Assembly: GCF_024349685.1 (NCBI RefSeq)
Contig: NZ_AP025944.1
Span: 2,238,001-2,302,000, forward strand
Length of the DNA stretch: 64,000 nucleotides
Reading direction: 5' to 3'
DNA from: Pseudomonas sp. LRP2-20
GTDB lineage: Bacteria; Pseudomonadota; Gammaproteobacteria; Pseudomonadales; Pseudomonadaceae
A program made the translations under genes and the position numbers. The notes under the pieces are model-generated. The model did not search any database. It had not been told where the DNA came from and worked only from the letters and a program-made list of their open reading frames with translations. This document shows, piece after piece, positions 1-9,738 of the stretch; positions within the stretch are counted from its first letter, which is position 1; each line of letters begins with the position of its first letter.

Positions 1-375
1 GGCGATTTCATACAGGTACCAGTTGCGAGTGCCTTGGGCATTCTGCGCCCACAGCAAGCGCCCGGCGCTGTCCTTGAGTTCCAGGGTGGTATCGCCATCA
101 GCTGTGTGTCGTTCCAGCGTCTGGCCGTCGAGGCTGCTGACCGTAGTGGCGTCGGGCAGCAGCGGCGCTGCCGGGGCTGCTCTGAGAGGGCGGGCACCGA
201 ACACCCAGGTCTTACGTGTCAGCAGGTCTGCCTCGGTACGTGTGCGCAGCAACCGGGCCTGCGGCTCATCGGGGTGGCGCAACAGGCGCAGGGCAAGCAA
301 CGGGCTGTCGGCGCTGGACCGGACAGCCAGACTGGGCGTGTTCGCATGAAGGGCGACGCGTGCAGCCTTGTGCAT
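1..375 (-). CDS. N-terminus of a probable Rhs/Tc-toxin-like protein (runs off left edge)
   Basis: An open frame reads on the minus strand from an ATG at 375 to the window edge with no stop, so only the first 125 residues are present. The start follows a GGAG-like site (GCGGAGACTGCCG then ATG). The protein begins MHKAARVALHANTPSLAV and later contains TTLELKDSAGRLLWAQNAQG and NWYLYE, which resemble the opening of Rhs/TccC-type repeat proteins, whose YD repeats would follow outside the window. Those families act as secreted polymorphic toxins or toxin carriers. The Rhs assignment is recognition of style, not of a diagnostic domain. Confidence 0.5.
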   Translation of the reverse strand, partial: MHKAARVALHANTPSLAVRSSADSPLLALRLLRHPDEPQARLLRTRTEADLLTRKTWVFGARPLRAAPAAPLLPDATTVSSLDGQTLERHTADGDTTLELKDSAGRLLWAQNAQGTRNWYLYEIA

Positions 376-481
376 CGGCAGTCTCCGCTGGGGGCTGTGC
401 CTGCTACAAGGTCATGAGTCTAATGCCGTGCCCTGGCTCACGCACCTGGCAAAAATACCAGTTCTCGCAGTGCAGGCCTGC

Positions 482-1105
482 TCAAGGCAGGCCATTGCGC
501 CCGTGAGCAAGATAGCCCGGGCGTTGGCTGAGGAGCTCGTAGTACGCACTCACGGCAGGCAGGCCTGGGTGGTTCAGCGGCGTAGCGAACCAGCGCTGCA
601 CCGACAGGCCGATGGGGATGTCGGCCAGGGTGAAGTGTTCGCCGGCAACGAAGGCGCCGGTGACGGCCAGCTGTTGTTCGAGGATGCTCATGTAACGGGC
701 CCACTCGGCGCACCCGGCGGCCAGGGCGTTGGCATCCTGGTGCGCAGGCGACTGGCGCACCAGTGACATGAACGGGTAGCTCCAGGCGCGATTCAGGTCC
801 GAGGCCTGCCAATCGATCCACTGATCGACACGGGCCCGTGCCTGGGCTTCGGCGGGGTACAGGGCCGGGGCGCCGTAGCGGTTGGCCAGGTAGCGAATGA
901 TGCTGTTGGATTCCCATAGCGTGAAGTCACCGTCCTGAATCACCGGGACCATGGCGTTGGGGTTGAGCGCAAGGAATTCGGCCGCGTCGGTGGGCCGGAA
1001 GCCGCTGCCCCAGTCTTCGCGTTCGAAGGGAATGTTGAATTCGGCGCAGGCCCACAGCACCTTGCGCACGTTGATCGAAGAGGCCCTGCCCAGTATGCGT
1101 AACAT
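482..1105 (-). CDS. Glutathione S-transferase family protein
   Basis: This 207-residue cytosolic protein has the two-domain GST layout. A thioredoxin-like N-terminal half carries a serine near residue 10 ([12 protein letters not shown]), the cis-proline loop NAMVPVI (Pro54) and the Glu65-Ser66 pair ([11 protein letters not shown]) that binds the gamma-glutamyl part of glutathione. A helical C-terminal half follows. I chose the ATG at 1105 because GGAAG lies just upstream and the domain starts at once; the longer reading to 1201 adds 32 residues with no family resemblance. GSTs conjugate glutathione to electrophiles; the substrate here is unknown. The gene is monocistronic and divergent from the TauE permease. 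Confidence 0.88.
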   Translation of the reverse strand: MLRILGRASSINVRKVLWACAEFNIPFEREDWGSGFRPTDAAEFLALNPNAMVPVIQDGDFTLWESNSIIRYLANRYGAPALYPAEAQARARVDQWIDWQASDLNRAWSYPFMSLVRQSPAHQDANALAAGCAEWARYMSILEQQLAVTGAFVAGEHFTLADIPIGLSVQRWFATPLNHPGLPAVSAYYELLSQRPGYLAHGRNGLP

Positions 1106-1237
1106 GCTGTCTTCCTTGATTGGCTGAGCGCCGATCGTCGACGACGGCACGGCGCCAGTCAAGCTCGACCTGGTGCAGACATTCGCCCCCGTCTCTGGCA
1201 AGGTGGAACGCCGTTCAAGCCTGGCTCACATCACCCC

Positions 1238-1981
1238 ATGGATGCCTTCTACCTCATCGCCCTCGGCGCCATTGTCGCCGGTTTCGTCCAGGGTCTTTCC
1301 GGCTTTGCCTTCGGCATGGTCGCCATGTCGTTCTGGGCCTGGGGCCTGGAGCCGCGGCTGGCGGCGTCGCTGACCGTGTTCGGCAGCCTCACCGGCCAGC
1401 TCATCGCCGTGTTCAGCGTTCGCCGCGGCTTCAGTTGGGCCTTGCTGTGGCCGTTCGTGCTCGGCGGCCTGGCAGGTATCCCGCTGGGGGTGTGGGTGCT
1501 GCCTTACCTGGACATGCTTTGGTTCAAGGCCGTGTTCGGCACCCTGCTGGTGCTATGGTGCCCGCTGATGCTGGTGGCGCCGCGCCTGCCACGGCTGCCG
1601 GGCAATCGCCTGGCCGATGGCGCGGTGGGCCTGGTGGGCGGGGCGTTGGGCGGGATCGGTGGCTTTACCGGCACAGTGCCTACACTGTGGTGTACCTTGC
1701 GCGGCTTCGAGCGCGACACCCAGCGCGCGGTGATCCAGAACTTCAACCTGTCGATGCTGCTGGTGACCATGCTCACCTACCTCGGCACCGGGGTAGTGAC
1801 CCGCGACATGCTGCCCTCATTCGGCGTGGTGCTGCTGGCCATGGCGTTGCCGGCGCTGCTGGGTACACGGGTGTACCTGGGGATCAGCGAGCTGGCCTTT
1901 CGCCGGGTGGTGCTGGGTTTGCTGACGGCCTCCGGGGTGGCCATGCTGATGGCGTCGTTACCGGCATTGTTGAGCCGTTGA
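1238..1981 (+). CDS. TauE/SafE family permease
   Basis: A 247-residue inner-membrane protein made almost entirely of hydrophobic helices. Its N-terminal motif GAIVAGFVQGLSGFAFGMVA is typical of the TauE/SafE (DUF81) family, and a second glycine-rich repeat (GLVGGALGGIGGFTGTVPTL) marks the internal duplication expected for that fold. The family exports sulfite, sulfoacetate or other organic anions, but no neighbour indicates the substrate. The start has no strong Shine-Dalgarno site; it was chosen because the first membrane segment begins at residue 5. Confidence 0.85.
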   Translation: MDAFYLIALGAIVAGFVQGLSGFAFGMVAMSFWAWGLEPRLAASLTVFGSLTGQLIAVFSVRRGFSWALLWPFVLGGLAGIPLGVWVLPYLDMLWFKAVFGTLLVLWCPLMLVAPRLPRLPGNRLADGAVGLVGGALGGIGGFTGTVPTLWCTLRGFERDTQRAVIQNFNLSMLLVTMLTYLGTGVVTRDMLPSFGVVLLAMALPALLGTRVYLGISELAFRRVVLGLLTASGVAMLMASLPALLSR

Positions 1982-2060
1982 GCGCTTGCCTGGCGACGCT
2001 GAACTTGGCACCCTTTGCGCCGCATCGATCTTGCGCGCCGAAACAGAAGGAACCGCACCG

Positions 2061-2786
2061 TTGAGTTGGGACAAAGTCGGCAAACGCCTGGTAGCCATGC
2101 TGCTTGGCCTGATGGTCTTGCTGGTGGCCTACGTGCTGCTCAAGGACTCGCCTCGGCTCGAGGCGACCCTGACCTATGCTTACCTCACGTATCCCAGCCA
2201 GTTCAGCGAACGTATCAGCAAGGCCAACGAGCAACTCAAGTACGAGCAGTTGCAGCCTCGCATCAACAACATCAGCGGCGGTGCGTTGAGCCAATATCAG
2301 GTCGACAAGCTGGTCGAACTGGCCCAGGCACCTTATGCCCAGCTGTTCGCCAAACCCTTCGAAGCCGGGTTGGTGGATCACCGCACGGGCTTGCTCATCG
2401 ACCTGCACAACCGTGGTGACAGCGATGTGCGTGAGGTGAAGGTCCGCCTGCCGGCCAGGGGCCTGGTGCAGGTGCGTGATGCGGCAGGCAACGACACGCT
2501 TTACGAGGCGGCGACGGCGCAGGTGGAGATACCGGTCATCGAGCAGGGCGGGGCGTGCAGGGTCTGGGTCTACTTCGATGCCGACTATTCGCAGATTCGC
2601 CAGGGCGGCATCGGTGTCAGTTTTGCCGGTGGCGAGGCGGATGTGCGGGTTTCTCGCCAGTTCACCGGGTTCCCGGCGCTGGTGGCGCGCTACAGCCGCG
2701 AGTTGGTGGCGCTGCTCGGGGTATTGTTGCTTGGCCTGCTGGGGATGGGGTATGCCTGCCTGGCGCGGCGGCGGACTGTGATGTGA
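2061..2786 (+). CDS. Hypothetical membrane-anchored protein
   Basis: I do not recognise a family. From a TTG start at 2061 the product is 241 residues. AAGGAA lies seven bases upstream, making this start better than the upstream ATG at 1986, which adds 25 non-conserved-looking residues. An N-terminal membrane segment (LVAMLLGLMVLLVAYVLL) is followed by about 180 residues that are probably extracytoplasmic, including a beta-rich part (GLLIDLHNRGDSDVREVKVRLP) resembling an immunoglobulin-like fold. A second membrane segment near the C-terminus (LVALLGVLLLGLLGMGYACL) ends in a short basic tail. Both ends are therefore anchored in the inner membrane. It lies 79 bases after the TauE permease and may be cotranscribed with it. 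Confidence 0.7.
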   Translation: MSWDKVGKRLVAMLLGLMVLLVAYVLLKDSPRLEATLTYAYLTYPSQFSERISKANEQLKYEQLQPRINNISGGALSQYQVDKLVELAQAPYAQLFAKPFEAGLVDHRTGLLIDLHNRGDSDVREVKVRLPARGLVQVRDAAGNDTLYEAATAQVEIPVIEQGGACRVWVYFDADYSQIRQGGIGVSFAGGEADVRVSRQFTGFPALVARYSRELVALLGVLLLGLLGMGYACLARRRTVM

Positions 2787-2809
2787 TCGGCTCTGCGTTT
2801 GCAGTGTTT

Positions 2810-2847
2810 GTGAGATCGAGCGCCGCGCGGGCGGCGCTCGATCTCAC
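2810..2847. repeat. 17-bp perfect inverted repeat (hairpin)
   Basis: Two perfect 17-base arms (GTGAGATCGAGCGCCGC and its complement) are separated by four bases. The hairpin sits between convergent genes ending at 2786 and 2885 and could stop transcription from both sides, but there is no T-run. A related copy occurs at 33245-33282. Confidence 0.75.
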
Positions 2848-2884
2848 AGGCGCTGCAAATCTCCAGCCCGACCCATTCGCTCAA

Positions 2885-3322
2885 TCAGGCCGGAACCATG
2901 GCAAACCCCACACCAAACCGGTTCCAGGCATTGATGGTGGCAATGGCCAAGGTCAGGTTGGCCACCTCGGCCGGCTCGAAGTGCTGCTGCAGCGCTTCGT
3001 ATTCAGCTTGCGGGGCGCCACGCTCGGGCAGCCGGGTCAGGCATTCCACCCAGGCCAGGGCGGCACGTTCACGCGGCGTGAAGTAATTCGTTTCCTGCCA
3101 GACGCACAGGGTCTGCAAGCGCGCTTCGGTTTCGCCGGCCTTGCGCGCATCATTGGCATGCATGTTCACGCAATAGGCGCAGCCGTTGATCTGCGAAGCC
3201 CGCAGGCGCACCAGTTCCAGCAGTGAGTTTTCCAGGCCGCTCTTGGCCAGGGCCTGCTCCAGGCCGATCATGGCCTTGTAGGCTTCCGGCGAGTATTTGG
3301 CCCATTCGATACGGTTGTTCAT
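2885..3322 (-). CDS. AhpD-like / carboxymuconolactone decarboxylase family protein
   Basis: This 145-residue cytosolic protein carries the alkylhydroperoxidase-type motif CAYCVNMH, with Cys48, Cys51 and His55. In the AhpD family these act in thiol-dependent peroxide reduction, so an oxidative-stress role is plausible, though many relatives are uncharacterised. The ATG at 3322 has GGAG eight bases upstream and is preferred over the reading to 3352. The gene stands alone, upstream of and divergent from the CynX/NimT transporter. Confidence 0.82.
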   Translation of the reverse strand: MNNRIEWAKYSPEAYKAMIGLEQALAKSGLENSLLELVRLRASQINGCAYCVNMHANDARKAGETEARLQTLCVWQETNYFTPRERAALAWVECLTRLPERGAPQAEYEALQQHFEPAEVANLTLAIATINAWNRFGVGFAMVPA

Positions 3323-3520
3323 GCTGTGCTCCAGGGAATGTGTGGTGGACATGGCACTACCTTAGCGCCCGCCGACCATTGCCCCGATAGCCAATCGCGC
3401 GCTTTGCCGGGAGGCCAATCGGGCCATTAAGGTGGCCACTGACCTGCATCCAATCTCTTCATTTCTACCCTGACTGCCTGGACAGGATAATGACCGGGTC
3501 TTGCTTGGGAGTATCGATTC

Positions 3521-4720
3521 GTGATGAGAGCGGCGTTGAACCTGTTGCTGGTGATCTTGCTGGCAATGAACCTGAGACCGATCCTGACCAGCATCGGCCC
3601 GTTGCTCGAGCCGATGCGCGCCAGCACCGGGCTGGGCTACCAGCAGGCGGCGCTGCTGACGGCGTTGCCGGTGCTGTGCATGGGCCTGGTGCCGCTGTTG
3701 CAGCCCTGGCTGCGACGCTGGATCAGCGAACACGGTGGCATGCTCGGTGGCCTTGGTGCCATTGCCTTGGCCTGCCTGTGGCGGCTGCAACTGGACAGCG
3801 CCTGGGCGCTTATCGCCAGCGCGGTACTGGCTGGGCTGGGCGTGGCGGTGGTGCAGGGCATGATGCCGGGCCTGGTCAATCGCTGGTTCCCCAGCCGCCT
3901 GGCCGGAGCCATGGGCCTGTACTCGGCGGCGCTGATGAGTGGCGGTGGCCTGGCAGCCGTGCTCGGCCCGCATCTCAGCGGGCACTTTGGCCACTGGCAG
4001 GCCGGGCTTGGCTTGTGGGCGATCCCGGCCGTGCTGGCCGTGCTGGCCTGGGCCGCGTTGCGCCCTCGGCAAAGCGCACCCCAGCTGGCCGGCGCCACCG
4101 GTGGGCACTGGTTCGGCACGCGCCGGGCCTGGTTGCTGGCGCTGTATTTCGGCCTGATCAATGGCGGCTATACCAGCATGGTGGCATGGCTGCCGGCCTA
4201 CCACCTGGAACATGGGGGTACGGCGCAGGGCGGTGGCGACCTGGTGGGCATGATGACGATCTTCCAGGTCTGCGGTGCCCTGGGCCTGCCGCTGTTGCTG
4301 CGCGGTGTTGCCGACCGTCGTCCGGGTTTGTGGCTGGCGCTGTCGATCCAGCTGGCGGGCTTCCTCGGCTTGTTGCTGGCGCCGAACCTGGCCATGGGCT
4401 TTTGGGTAGCGATGATCGGTTTTGGCCTGGGCGCCTGTTTCAGCCTGAGCCTGACCTTGACCCTGGAGCACCTCAAGACGCCCGCTGAAGCCGGCAGCCT
4501 GGCGGCATTCGTGCAGGGCATCGGCTTCATCATCACCGGCATCATCCCGTACATCACCGGTTGGCTGCGCGATGTCAGCGGCGACTTCCAGGCCTCGTGG
4601 ACGTTGCTCACCGTCACCGTGCTGGCGATGCTGCTGGTAACCGCCTGCTTCGCCCCGCGCGGCTATGCCGCCGCCATCGCCCGGCCAAGGCAGGGGAGCC
4701 AGGCAGCATTGGTCAACTGA
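3521..4720 (+). CDS. MFS transporter, CynX/NimT family
   Basis: This 399-residue inner-membrane protein has about twelve hydrophobic segments and the family's opening ILLAMNLRPILTSIGPLL. CynX/NimT transporters move small molecules such as cyanate or 2-nitroimidazole; the substrate here is not evident. The GTG at 3521 follows GGGAG at a good distance, with an ATG one codon later as the alternative. Its stop overlaps the tail of the convergent MocR gene by eight bases. CynX/NimT-MocR pairs are common in pseudomonads, which suggests that the regulator controls this transporter. Confidence 0.87.
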   Translation: MMRAALNLLLVILLAMNLRPILTSIGPLLEPMRASTGLGYQQAALLTALPVLCMGLVPLLQPWLRRWISEHGGMLGGLGAIALACLWRLQLDSAWALIASAVLAGLGVAVVQGMMPGLVNRWFPSRLAGAMGLYSAALMSGGGLAAVLGPHLSGHFGHWQAGLGLWAIPAVLAVLAWAALRPRQSAPQLAGATGGHWFGTRRAWLLALYFGLINGGYTSMVAWLPAYHLEHGGTAQGGGDLVGMMTIFQVCGALGLPLLLRGVADRRPGLWLALSIQLAGFLGLLLAPNLAMGFWVAMIGFGLGACFSLSLTLTLEHLKTPAEAGSLAAFVQGIGFIITGIIPYITGWLRDVSGDFQASWTLLTVTVLAMLLVTACFAPRGYAAAIARPRQGSQAALVN

Positions 4721-6146
4721 GGCGTTGCAGGGTATCGCGGACCCGGTCCAGCGCCGGGTCGATATCCAGCAGGTCGATGGCGCCGAAGCCCAGCAGCAAT
4801 CCGGGGCGTACGGGTGCTTCGTTGAAGAACGGCGCCAGTGAATACAGGCCGACCTCCACCTTGCGCGCGAGGTTGGCCAGCAGCTCGACATCCACCCCCG
4901 GCCGCGCCAGGGCGCTCAGGTGGAACCCGGCGCTGGCGGGCACGGCGCTGAACCAGGGCGCCAGGTCGCCGTCCAGCCGCGCGAGGATGCGCGTGCGGCG
5001 GGCGCTGTAGATGTCGTGGCAGCGGCGGATATGCTTGTTCAGGTGGCCCTCGCCAATGAACCGCGCCAGCGCCCACTGCAGCAAGGTCGGGCTATGCCAG
5101 TCACTCAGGTGCTTGGCCACGCAGGCGGCGCTGAGCACCGCCGGTGGCAGCACCGCGTAACCCAGGCGCAGTTCCGGCAGCAAGGTCTTGGAAAAGGTCC
5201 CGACATACGCCACCAGCCCTTGCCGGTCGAGGCGCTGCAGGGCGTCGGCGGCCGGGCCCTGGTAGCGGAACTCGCAGTCGTAGTCGTCCTCGATGATCAA
5301 CGCGCCAAGCTCGGCGGCCCGTGCCAGCAAAGCATGGCGGCGTTGCTCGCTCATTGGCATGCCGAGGGGAAACTGGTGCGAAGGGGTCACGTAGATCAGC
5401 CGGGTACCCTCGGCGATGTGCGACACGCACATCCCCTCATCGTCCACCGGCACAGACTGCAGCTTTGCCCCCAGGGCCAGGAACAGCTGGCGTGCCGGCG
5501 GGTAGCCGGGGTCTTCCATGGCCACCTGGCAGCCGGGCTCGACCAGCACCCGGGCAATCAGGTCCAGGGCCTGCTGGGCGCCGTTGCACACCAGCACGTC
5601 CGCTGCTGTGCACTGCACGCCGCGGGCGTAGGCGATATGGTGGGCGATGGCCTCGCGCAGTTCGGCCAGGCCCTGGGCGGCAAACTGCCGCTCGGGATGC
5701 CGCTGGCTGCGGCGCAGGGCGTAGTTCAGGCAGCTGCGCCACTGGTCGAAGGGAAACTGCGCCTTGCTCGAAGCGCCGCCGACAAAGTCATAACGCGAAG
5801 GGGCTTCCTGGGCGCGCCTGGCGAGCACGGTGGCGCGCTGCTGCCAGCGCTGCAGTGAGGCGGCAGCGGCCAGGGGCACGGCTTGCGTTTCACGGCTGTG
5901 CAGCGGTTGGCGCGGGGTGATGAACGTGCCACGGCCGACTACGCCGCTGAGCAGGTTGTCGTAGGTCAGCCGTGAATAGGCTTCGGCCACGGTCTTGCGC
6001 GACACGCCCAGTTGCTCGGCCAGCAGCCGGGTCGGCGGCAGTTGCGTGCCGGCGGCCAGGTGGCCGCTGTCGATGCCGGCACGTAGCTGCTGATACAGCT
6101 GGTCGGCCAGGCCTTTGCGGCCGTCCAGGCGGATATGCAGTTCCAT
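4713..6146 (-). CDS. MocR-type transcriptional regulator (GntR HTH fused to aminotransferase fold)
   Basis: The 477-residue protein combines an N-terminal GntR winged helix (residues about 10-75, LPPTRLLAEQLGVSRKTVAEAYSRL) with a fold-type I PLP-dependent aminotransferase domain. The PLP-binding lysine is Lys320 in YVGTFSKTLLPELRLGY, and the cofactor-ring aspartate lies in IIEDDYDCEF (about 287-290). MocR proteins sense PLP or amine ligands and often control vitamin B6 or amino-acid genes. The ATG at 6146 begins the domain immediately; a GTG at 6164 would add six residues. It is tail-to-tail with the CynX/NimT transporter. Confidence 0.9.
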   Translation of the reverse strand: MELHIRLDGRKGLADQLYQQLRAGIDSGHLAAGTQLPPTRLLAEQLGVSRKTVAEAYSRLTYDNLLSGVVGRGTFITPRQPLHSRETQAVPLAAAASLQRWQQRATVLARRAQEAPSRYDFVGGASSKAQFPFDQWRSCLNYALRRSQRHPERQFAAQGLAELREAIAHHIAYARGVQCTAADVLVCNGAQQALDLIARVLVEPGCQVAMEDPGYPPARQLFLALGAKLQSVPVDDEGMCVSHIAEGTRLIYVTPSHQFPLGMPMSEQRRHALLARAAELGALIIEDDYDCEFRYQGPAADALQRLDRQGLVAYVGTFSKTLLPELRLGYAVLPPAVLSAACVAKHLSDWHSPTLLQWALARFIGEGHLNKHIRRCHDIYSARRTRILARLDGDLAPWFSAVPASAGFHLSALARPGVDVELLANLARKVEVGLYSLAPFFNEAPVRPGLLLGFGAIDLLDIDPALDRVRDTLQRLS

Positions 6147-6185
6147 GATCACAATCCGAAACACGGGAGTGCTGAGGATAGCGGA

Positions 6186-6524
6186 TCAGAGCCTTGCGGT
6201 GCTTACCGTGATGTAGCCCTTGTCGTGCAGGTCAATGCGTATCACTGTTTCATCCGCAGGGGCCTTGCGCTTCTGCTTTATGCATACCCCTTTGACGCGG
6301 ATGGCGCGCATCTGGTGGCTGATGGCGCGCCCGCATGGGTTAAAGAAGATTTCGCTGGCCAGCAGCTCGATGCGTTCGACCAGTTGCCGGGTGCGCTCGT
6401 CGGTGGCGCAGAAGAACAGCACCCCTGACAAGTGCGGGTCGTGGTCCGGGTTGCTGACGTCGTGGGCTAGCAGTTCGCGCAGGGCACTGCGCAGTTCGGC
6501 GGTGGTGCGGGTATCTGGGTGCAT
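6186..6524 (-). CDS. Hypothetical protein (112 aa)
   Basis: A small soluble protein with no recognised domain. The start at 6524 is well supported by GAGGAGG ten bases upstream, which argues that the gene is real. The sequence has a mixed N-terminal helix rich in Asp and Arg, a hydrophobic core (SGVLFFCATDERTRQLVERIELLASEIFF) and a basic stretch (RVKGVCIKQKRKAP). There is no signal peptide or membrane segment. It follows the MocR gene on the same strand after 39 bases and could be transcribed into it. Confidence 0.65.
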   Translation of the reverse strand: MHPDTRTTAELRSALRELLAHDVSNPDHDPHLSGVLFFCATDERTRQLVERIELLASEIFFNPCGRAISHQMRAIRVKGVCIKQKRKAPADETVIRIDLHDKGYITVSTARL

Positions 6525-6695
6525 GCGCTGCCTCCTCTGGGTCGCAGTCTCGATCTTGTTTTCACCGGCCCACGGCGACAAGTAAGACGCTTTAAAAAAG
6601 GATGTAGGAATTTTCTGAAGTCACTAGGAGGGTGCTTGTGCTGTATTGATGCGGCACAATTCTTGGCCTGATTTCTGTGCTCAGCGAGGACACCG

Positions 6696-7277
6696 ATGAA
6701 CCGCCACTTCCAAGCCGTCGACCTGCAAAAGGCCTACCGCCTGCTCAACCATGGGCCGACTGTGCTGGTGTCGGCCAGCCATGCTGGCGTGGACAACATC
6801 ATGGCCGCCGCCTGGGCCTGTGCGCTGGACTTCGACCCGCCCAAGGTCACCGTGGTATTGGACAAGATCGCCCGCACCCGGCAACTGGTCGAGGGCAGTG
6901 GCTGGTTCGTGATCCAGGTGCCGACCGCCGCCCAGGCGCAGCTGACCCACCAGGTGGGTACCCGCAGCCTGTTCGACCAGCCGGACAAGCTGGCCAGCAT
7001 CGGCGTCGAGCTGGCGCGGGTGGAGGGGTATGCGGCGCCACTGGTCCAGGGGTGTTCGGCCTGGCTGATGTGCCGGGTGATCGACGAGCCGCATAACCAG
7101 AGCACCTATGACCTGTTCATTGGTGAAGTGGTGGCGGCCTGGGCGGATGACCGGGTGTTCCGTGATGGGCACTGGGCTTATGAGAATGCCGACCCGCAGT
7201 GGCGTAGCCTGCACTACGTGGCGGGTGGGCATTTCTATGCGATTGGCGAGCCGGTGGTGGTGGAACAGAAGGATTGA
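6696..7277 (+). CDS. Flavin reductase-like (FMN-binding split-barrel) protein
   Basis: A 193-residue protein with the flavin-reductase-like FMN-binding split barrel. The N-terminal part GPTVLVSASHAGVDNIMAAAWACALDFDPPKVTVVL matches the family's flavin-binding start, and GSGWFVIQVPT is the next strand. Such proteins reduce free flavin or carry out flavin-dependent reductions. No monooxygenase gene is adjacent, so the partner is unknown. The start has only AGCGAGGA-type purines upstream. Confidence 0.8.
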   Translation: MNRHFQAVDLQKAYRLLNHGPTVLVSASHAGVDNIMAAAWACALDFDPPKVTVVLDKIARTRQLVEGSGWFVIQVPTAAQAQLTHQVGTRSLFDQPDKLASIGVELARVEGYAAPLVQGCSAWLMCRVIDEPHNQSTYDLFIGEVVAAWADDRVFRDGHWAYENADPQWRSLHYVAGGHFYAIGEPVVVEQKD

Positions 7278-7344
7278 CAGTACCTGTGCCGCCCCATTCC
7301 GGGGAGTCACTGTCTTGCTCAAATGTTAAAGGCTGGCGCGACCA

Positions 7345-7460
7345 CTGTGGGAGCCGCGCTTGCCGGCGATGGGCCGCAGAGCGGCCCCGGCAATTTATGC
7401 AACAACCTTGAAATCGTGGGGCCGCTTCGCGGCCCATCGCCGGCAAGCGCGGCTCCCACC
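7345..7460. repeat. REP pair (BIME)
   Basis: Two inverted REP units face each other: CTGTGGGAGCCGCGCTTGCC from 7345 and its complement, ending at 7459, separated by a short spacer. A further half-unit follows at about 7495-7524 beside the stop of glcB. Together they fill the gap between convergent genes. Confidence 0.85.
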
Positions 7461-7524
7461 AGTACAGCTCACGCCTGGATGCTGGTGTGAATCCCATAGG
7501 AGCGGGCGTGCCCGCGAATGGGCC

Positions 7525-9693
7525 TTACTGTCGAACCTCCTGCTTGAATTTCAACCGCCAGCCATGCAGCAACGGCTCGGTGTACCCGCTGGGTTGCTCA
7601 CGGCCCTTGAACACCAGCTCCCGCGCCGCACGGAACGCATAGGAACCTGCGTAGTTCTCAGCCATCGGCCGGTACGCCGGATCGCCGGCATTCTGCTGGT
7701 CCACCACCTTGGCCATGCGCTGCAAGGTCGCTTCGACCTGGTCACTGCCAACCACCCCGTGGTGCAGCCAGTTGGCGATGTGCTGGGCCGAGATGCGCAA
7801 GGTGGCGCGGTCTTCCATTAGCCCGACGTCGTGGATGTCCGGCACCTTCGAGCAACCCACCCCTTGCTCGACCCAGCGCACCACATAGCCCAGGATGCCC
7901 TGGCAGTTGTTGTCCAGCTCGGCCTGGATTTCGTCCGCACTCCAGGGCCGGTCCGGGCTCACCGGGATGCTCAGCAGGTCGTGCAGCAACGGTTCGCGCT
8001 CGGCGCCCAGATCGACCTTTTCCAGTTGTGCCTGCACAGCAGGCACGTCCACCTGGTGATAGTGCAAGGCGTGCAAGGTCGCGGCAGTGGGCGAGGGCAC
8101 CCAGGCGGTGTTGGCGCCGGCGCGGGGCTGGGCGATCTTCTGTTCGAGCATGGCCGCCATCAGGTCGGGCATGGCCCACATGCCCTTGCCGATCTGCGCC
8201 TTGCCGCGCAGGCCGCAGGCCAGGCCGACCAGCACGTTGCTGCGTTCGTAGGCCTGGATCCAGGCGCTGCCTTTCATGTCGCCCTTGCGCAGCATGGCGC
8301 CGGCCTCCATGGCGCTGTGCATCTCGTCGCCAGTGCGGTCGAGGAAACCGGTGTTGATGAACACCACCCGCGCCGCCGCGCTGGCGATACAGGCCGCCAG
8401 GTTGACGCTGGTGCGCCGCTCTTCATCCATGATGCCCATCTTCAGGGTGTGCCGCGGCAGGCCCAGCAGGTCCTCGACACGACTGAACAGCTGGTCGGCG
8501 AAGGCGACTTCGGCCGGGCCGTGCATCTTTGGCTTGACGATGTACAGGCTGCCTTCGCGGGAGTTGCCGCGGCGCTTGAGGTCGTGCAGGCCGATCAGGC
8601 TGGTGACCACGGCGTCGAGGATGCCTTCGGGGATTTCCCGGCCATCGCGGTCGTGGATCGCCGGGTTGGTCATCAGGTGGCCGACGTTGCGGATGAACAG
8701 CAGCGAACGCCCTGGCAGGGTCAATTGCCCGCCATCGGCACCGTGGTACTCGCGGTCCTTGGCGAGCGCGCGGGTGAAGGTCTTGCCACCCTTGTTCACC
8801 TGCTCGCTGAGGTCGCCCTTCATCAGGCCCAGCCAGTTGCGATAGACATTCACCTTGTCTTCGGCGTCCACCGCAGCCACCGAGTCTTCGCAGTCGATGA
8901 TGGTGGTCAGCGCGGCTTCGACGAGGATGTCCTTGACCCCGGCGCGGTCGGCTTTGCCGATGGTGCTGGCCGGGTCGATCTGGATTTCGAAGTGCAGGCG
9001 ATGGTGTTGCAGCACAATGGCCGTTGGCTGGCCGGGTTCGCCTTGATAGCCGCGCAATTGCGCAGTGTCTTCGAGGCCAACCTGGCGGCCATCGCTCAAG
9101 CGTACCTGCAGTGTGCCCTGGTTGATCACGTAGGCCTGGGCGTCAGCGTGTGAAGCGCCCGCAAGCGGTGCCGAACGGTCGAGAAAGTCCCGGCCGAACG
9201 CGATCACCTTGGCGCCGCGCACTGGGTTGTAGCCTTGGCCGCGCTGGGCGCCGTCGCTGTCGGCAATGGCGTCGGTACCGTACAGCGCGTCGTACAGCGA
9301 GCCCCAGCGGGCATTGGCGGCGTTCAGCGCGTAGCGGGCATTGCTCAGCGGGACCACCAACTGCGGGCCGGCCTGTTCGGCGATTTCGCGGTCGACCTGG
9401 GTGGTGCTGATGCGCACCTGCTGCGGGGTTTCAACGAGGTAGCCGATGCTGCGCAGGAAAGCCTGGTAGGCGGGCATGTCGCTGATCGGGCCTGGGTTCG
9501 CGCTGTGCCAGCGGTCCAGTTCGGTTTGCAGGCGGTCGCGTTCGGCGAGCAATTCACGGTTACGCGGGGCGAGGTCGTGGACCAGGGTACTGAAGCCTTG
9601 CCAGAAGCTGGCGGCGTCGATGGCGGTGCCGGGCAGCACTTCATCCTCGATGAAGCGTTGCAGGGTCGGGTCGACCTTGAGTGGGTGGGGCAT
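7525..9693 (-). CDS. glcB: Malate synthase G
   Basis: The enzyme condenses glyoxylate with acetyl-CoA to form malate in the cytosol, draining the product of glycolate oxidation into the TCA cycle. At 722 residues it matches the usual length of isoform G. Recognisable segments include [52 protein letters not shown] and [15 protein letters not shown]. The ATG at 9693 is preferred because [19 protein letters not shown] is the conserved N-terminus and a purine-rich GAGCGAGAAAAA precedes it. The longer frame to 9951 would translate through a REP element. The gene follows glcG on the same strand after a REP pair, so glyoxylate production and consumption are encoded side by side. Confidence 0.96.
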   Translation of the reverse strand: MPHPLKVDPTLQRFIEDEVLPGTAIDAASFWQGFSTLVHDLAPRNRELLAERDRLQTELDRWHSANPGPISDMPAYQAFLRSIGYLVETPQQVRISTTQVDREIAEQAGPQLVVPLSNARYALNAANARWGSLYDALYGTDAIADSDGAQRGQGYNPVRGAKVIAFGRDFLDRSAPLAGASHADAQAYVINQGTLQVRLSDGRQVGLEDTAQLRGYQGEPGQPTAIVLQHHRLHFEIQIDPASTIGKADRAGVKDILVEAALTTIIDCEDSVAAVDAEDKVNVYRNWLGLMKGDLSEQVNKGGKTFTRALAKDREYHGADGGQLTLPGRSLLFIRNVGHLMTNPAIHDRDGREIPEGILDAVVTSLIGLHDLKRRGNSREGSLYIVKPKMHGPAEVAFADQLFSRVEDLLGLPRHTLKMGIMDEERRTSVNLAACIASAAARVVFINTGFLDRTGDEMHSAMEAGAMLRKGDMKGSAWIQAYERSNVLVGLACGLRGKAQIGKGMWAMPDLMAAMLEQKIAQPRAGANTAWVPSPTAATLHALHYHQVDVPAVQAQLEKVDLGAEREPLLHDLLSIPVSPDRPWSADEIQAELDNNCQGILGYVVRWVEQGVGCSKVPDIHDVGLMEDRATLRISAQHIANWLHHGVVGSDQVEATLQRMAKVVDQQNAGDPAYRPMAENYAGSYAFRAARELVFKGREQPSGYTEPLLHGWRLKFKQEVRQ

Positions 9694-9738
9694 TTTTTCT
9701 CGCTCGCTGTTGAGGTTTAGAAGATGTGCCACTTGTGC

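Noticed and set aside
3362..4891. 509-residue minus-strand frame opposite the CynX/NimT transporter
   Set aside because: Its sequence is Gln/Arg/His-rich low complexity and it overlaps both the transporter and the MocR gene.
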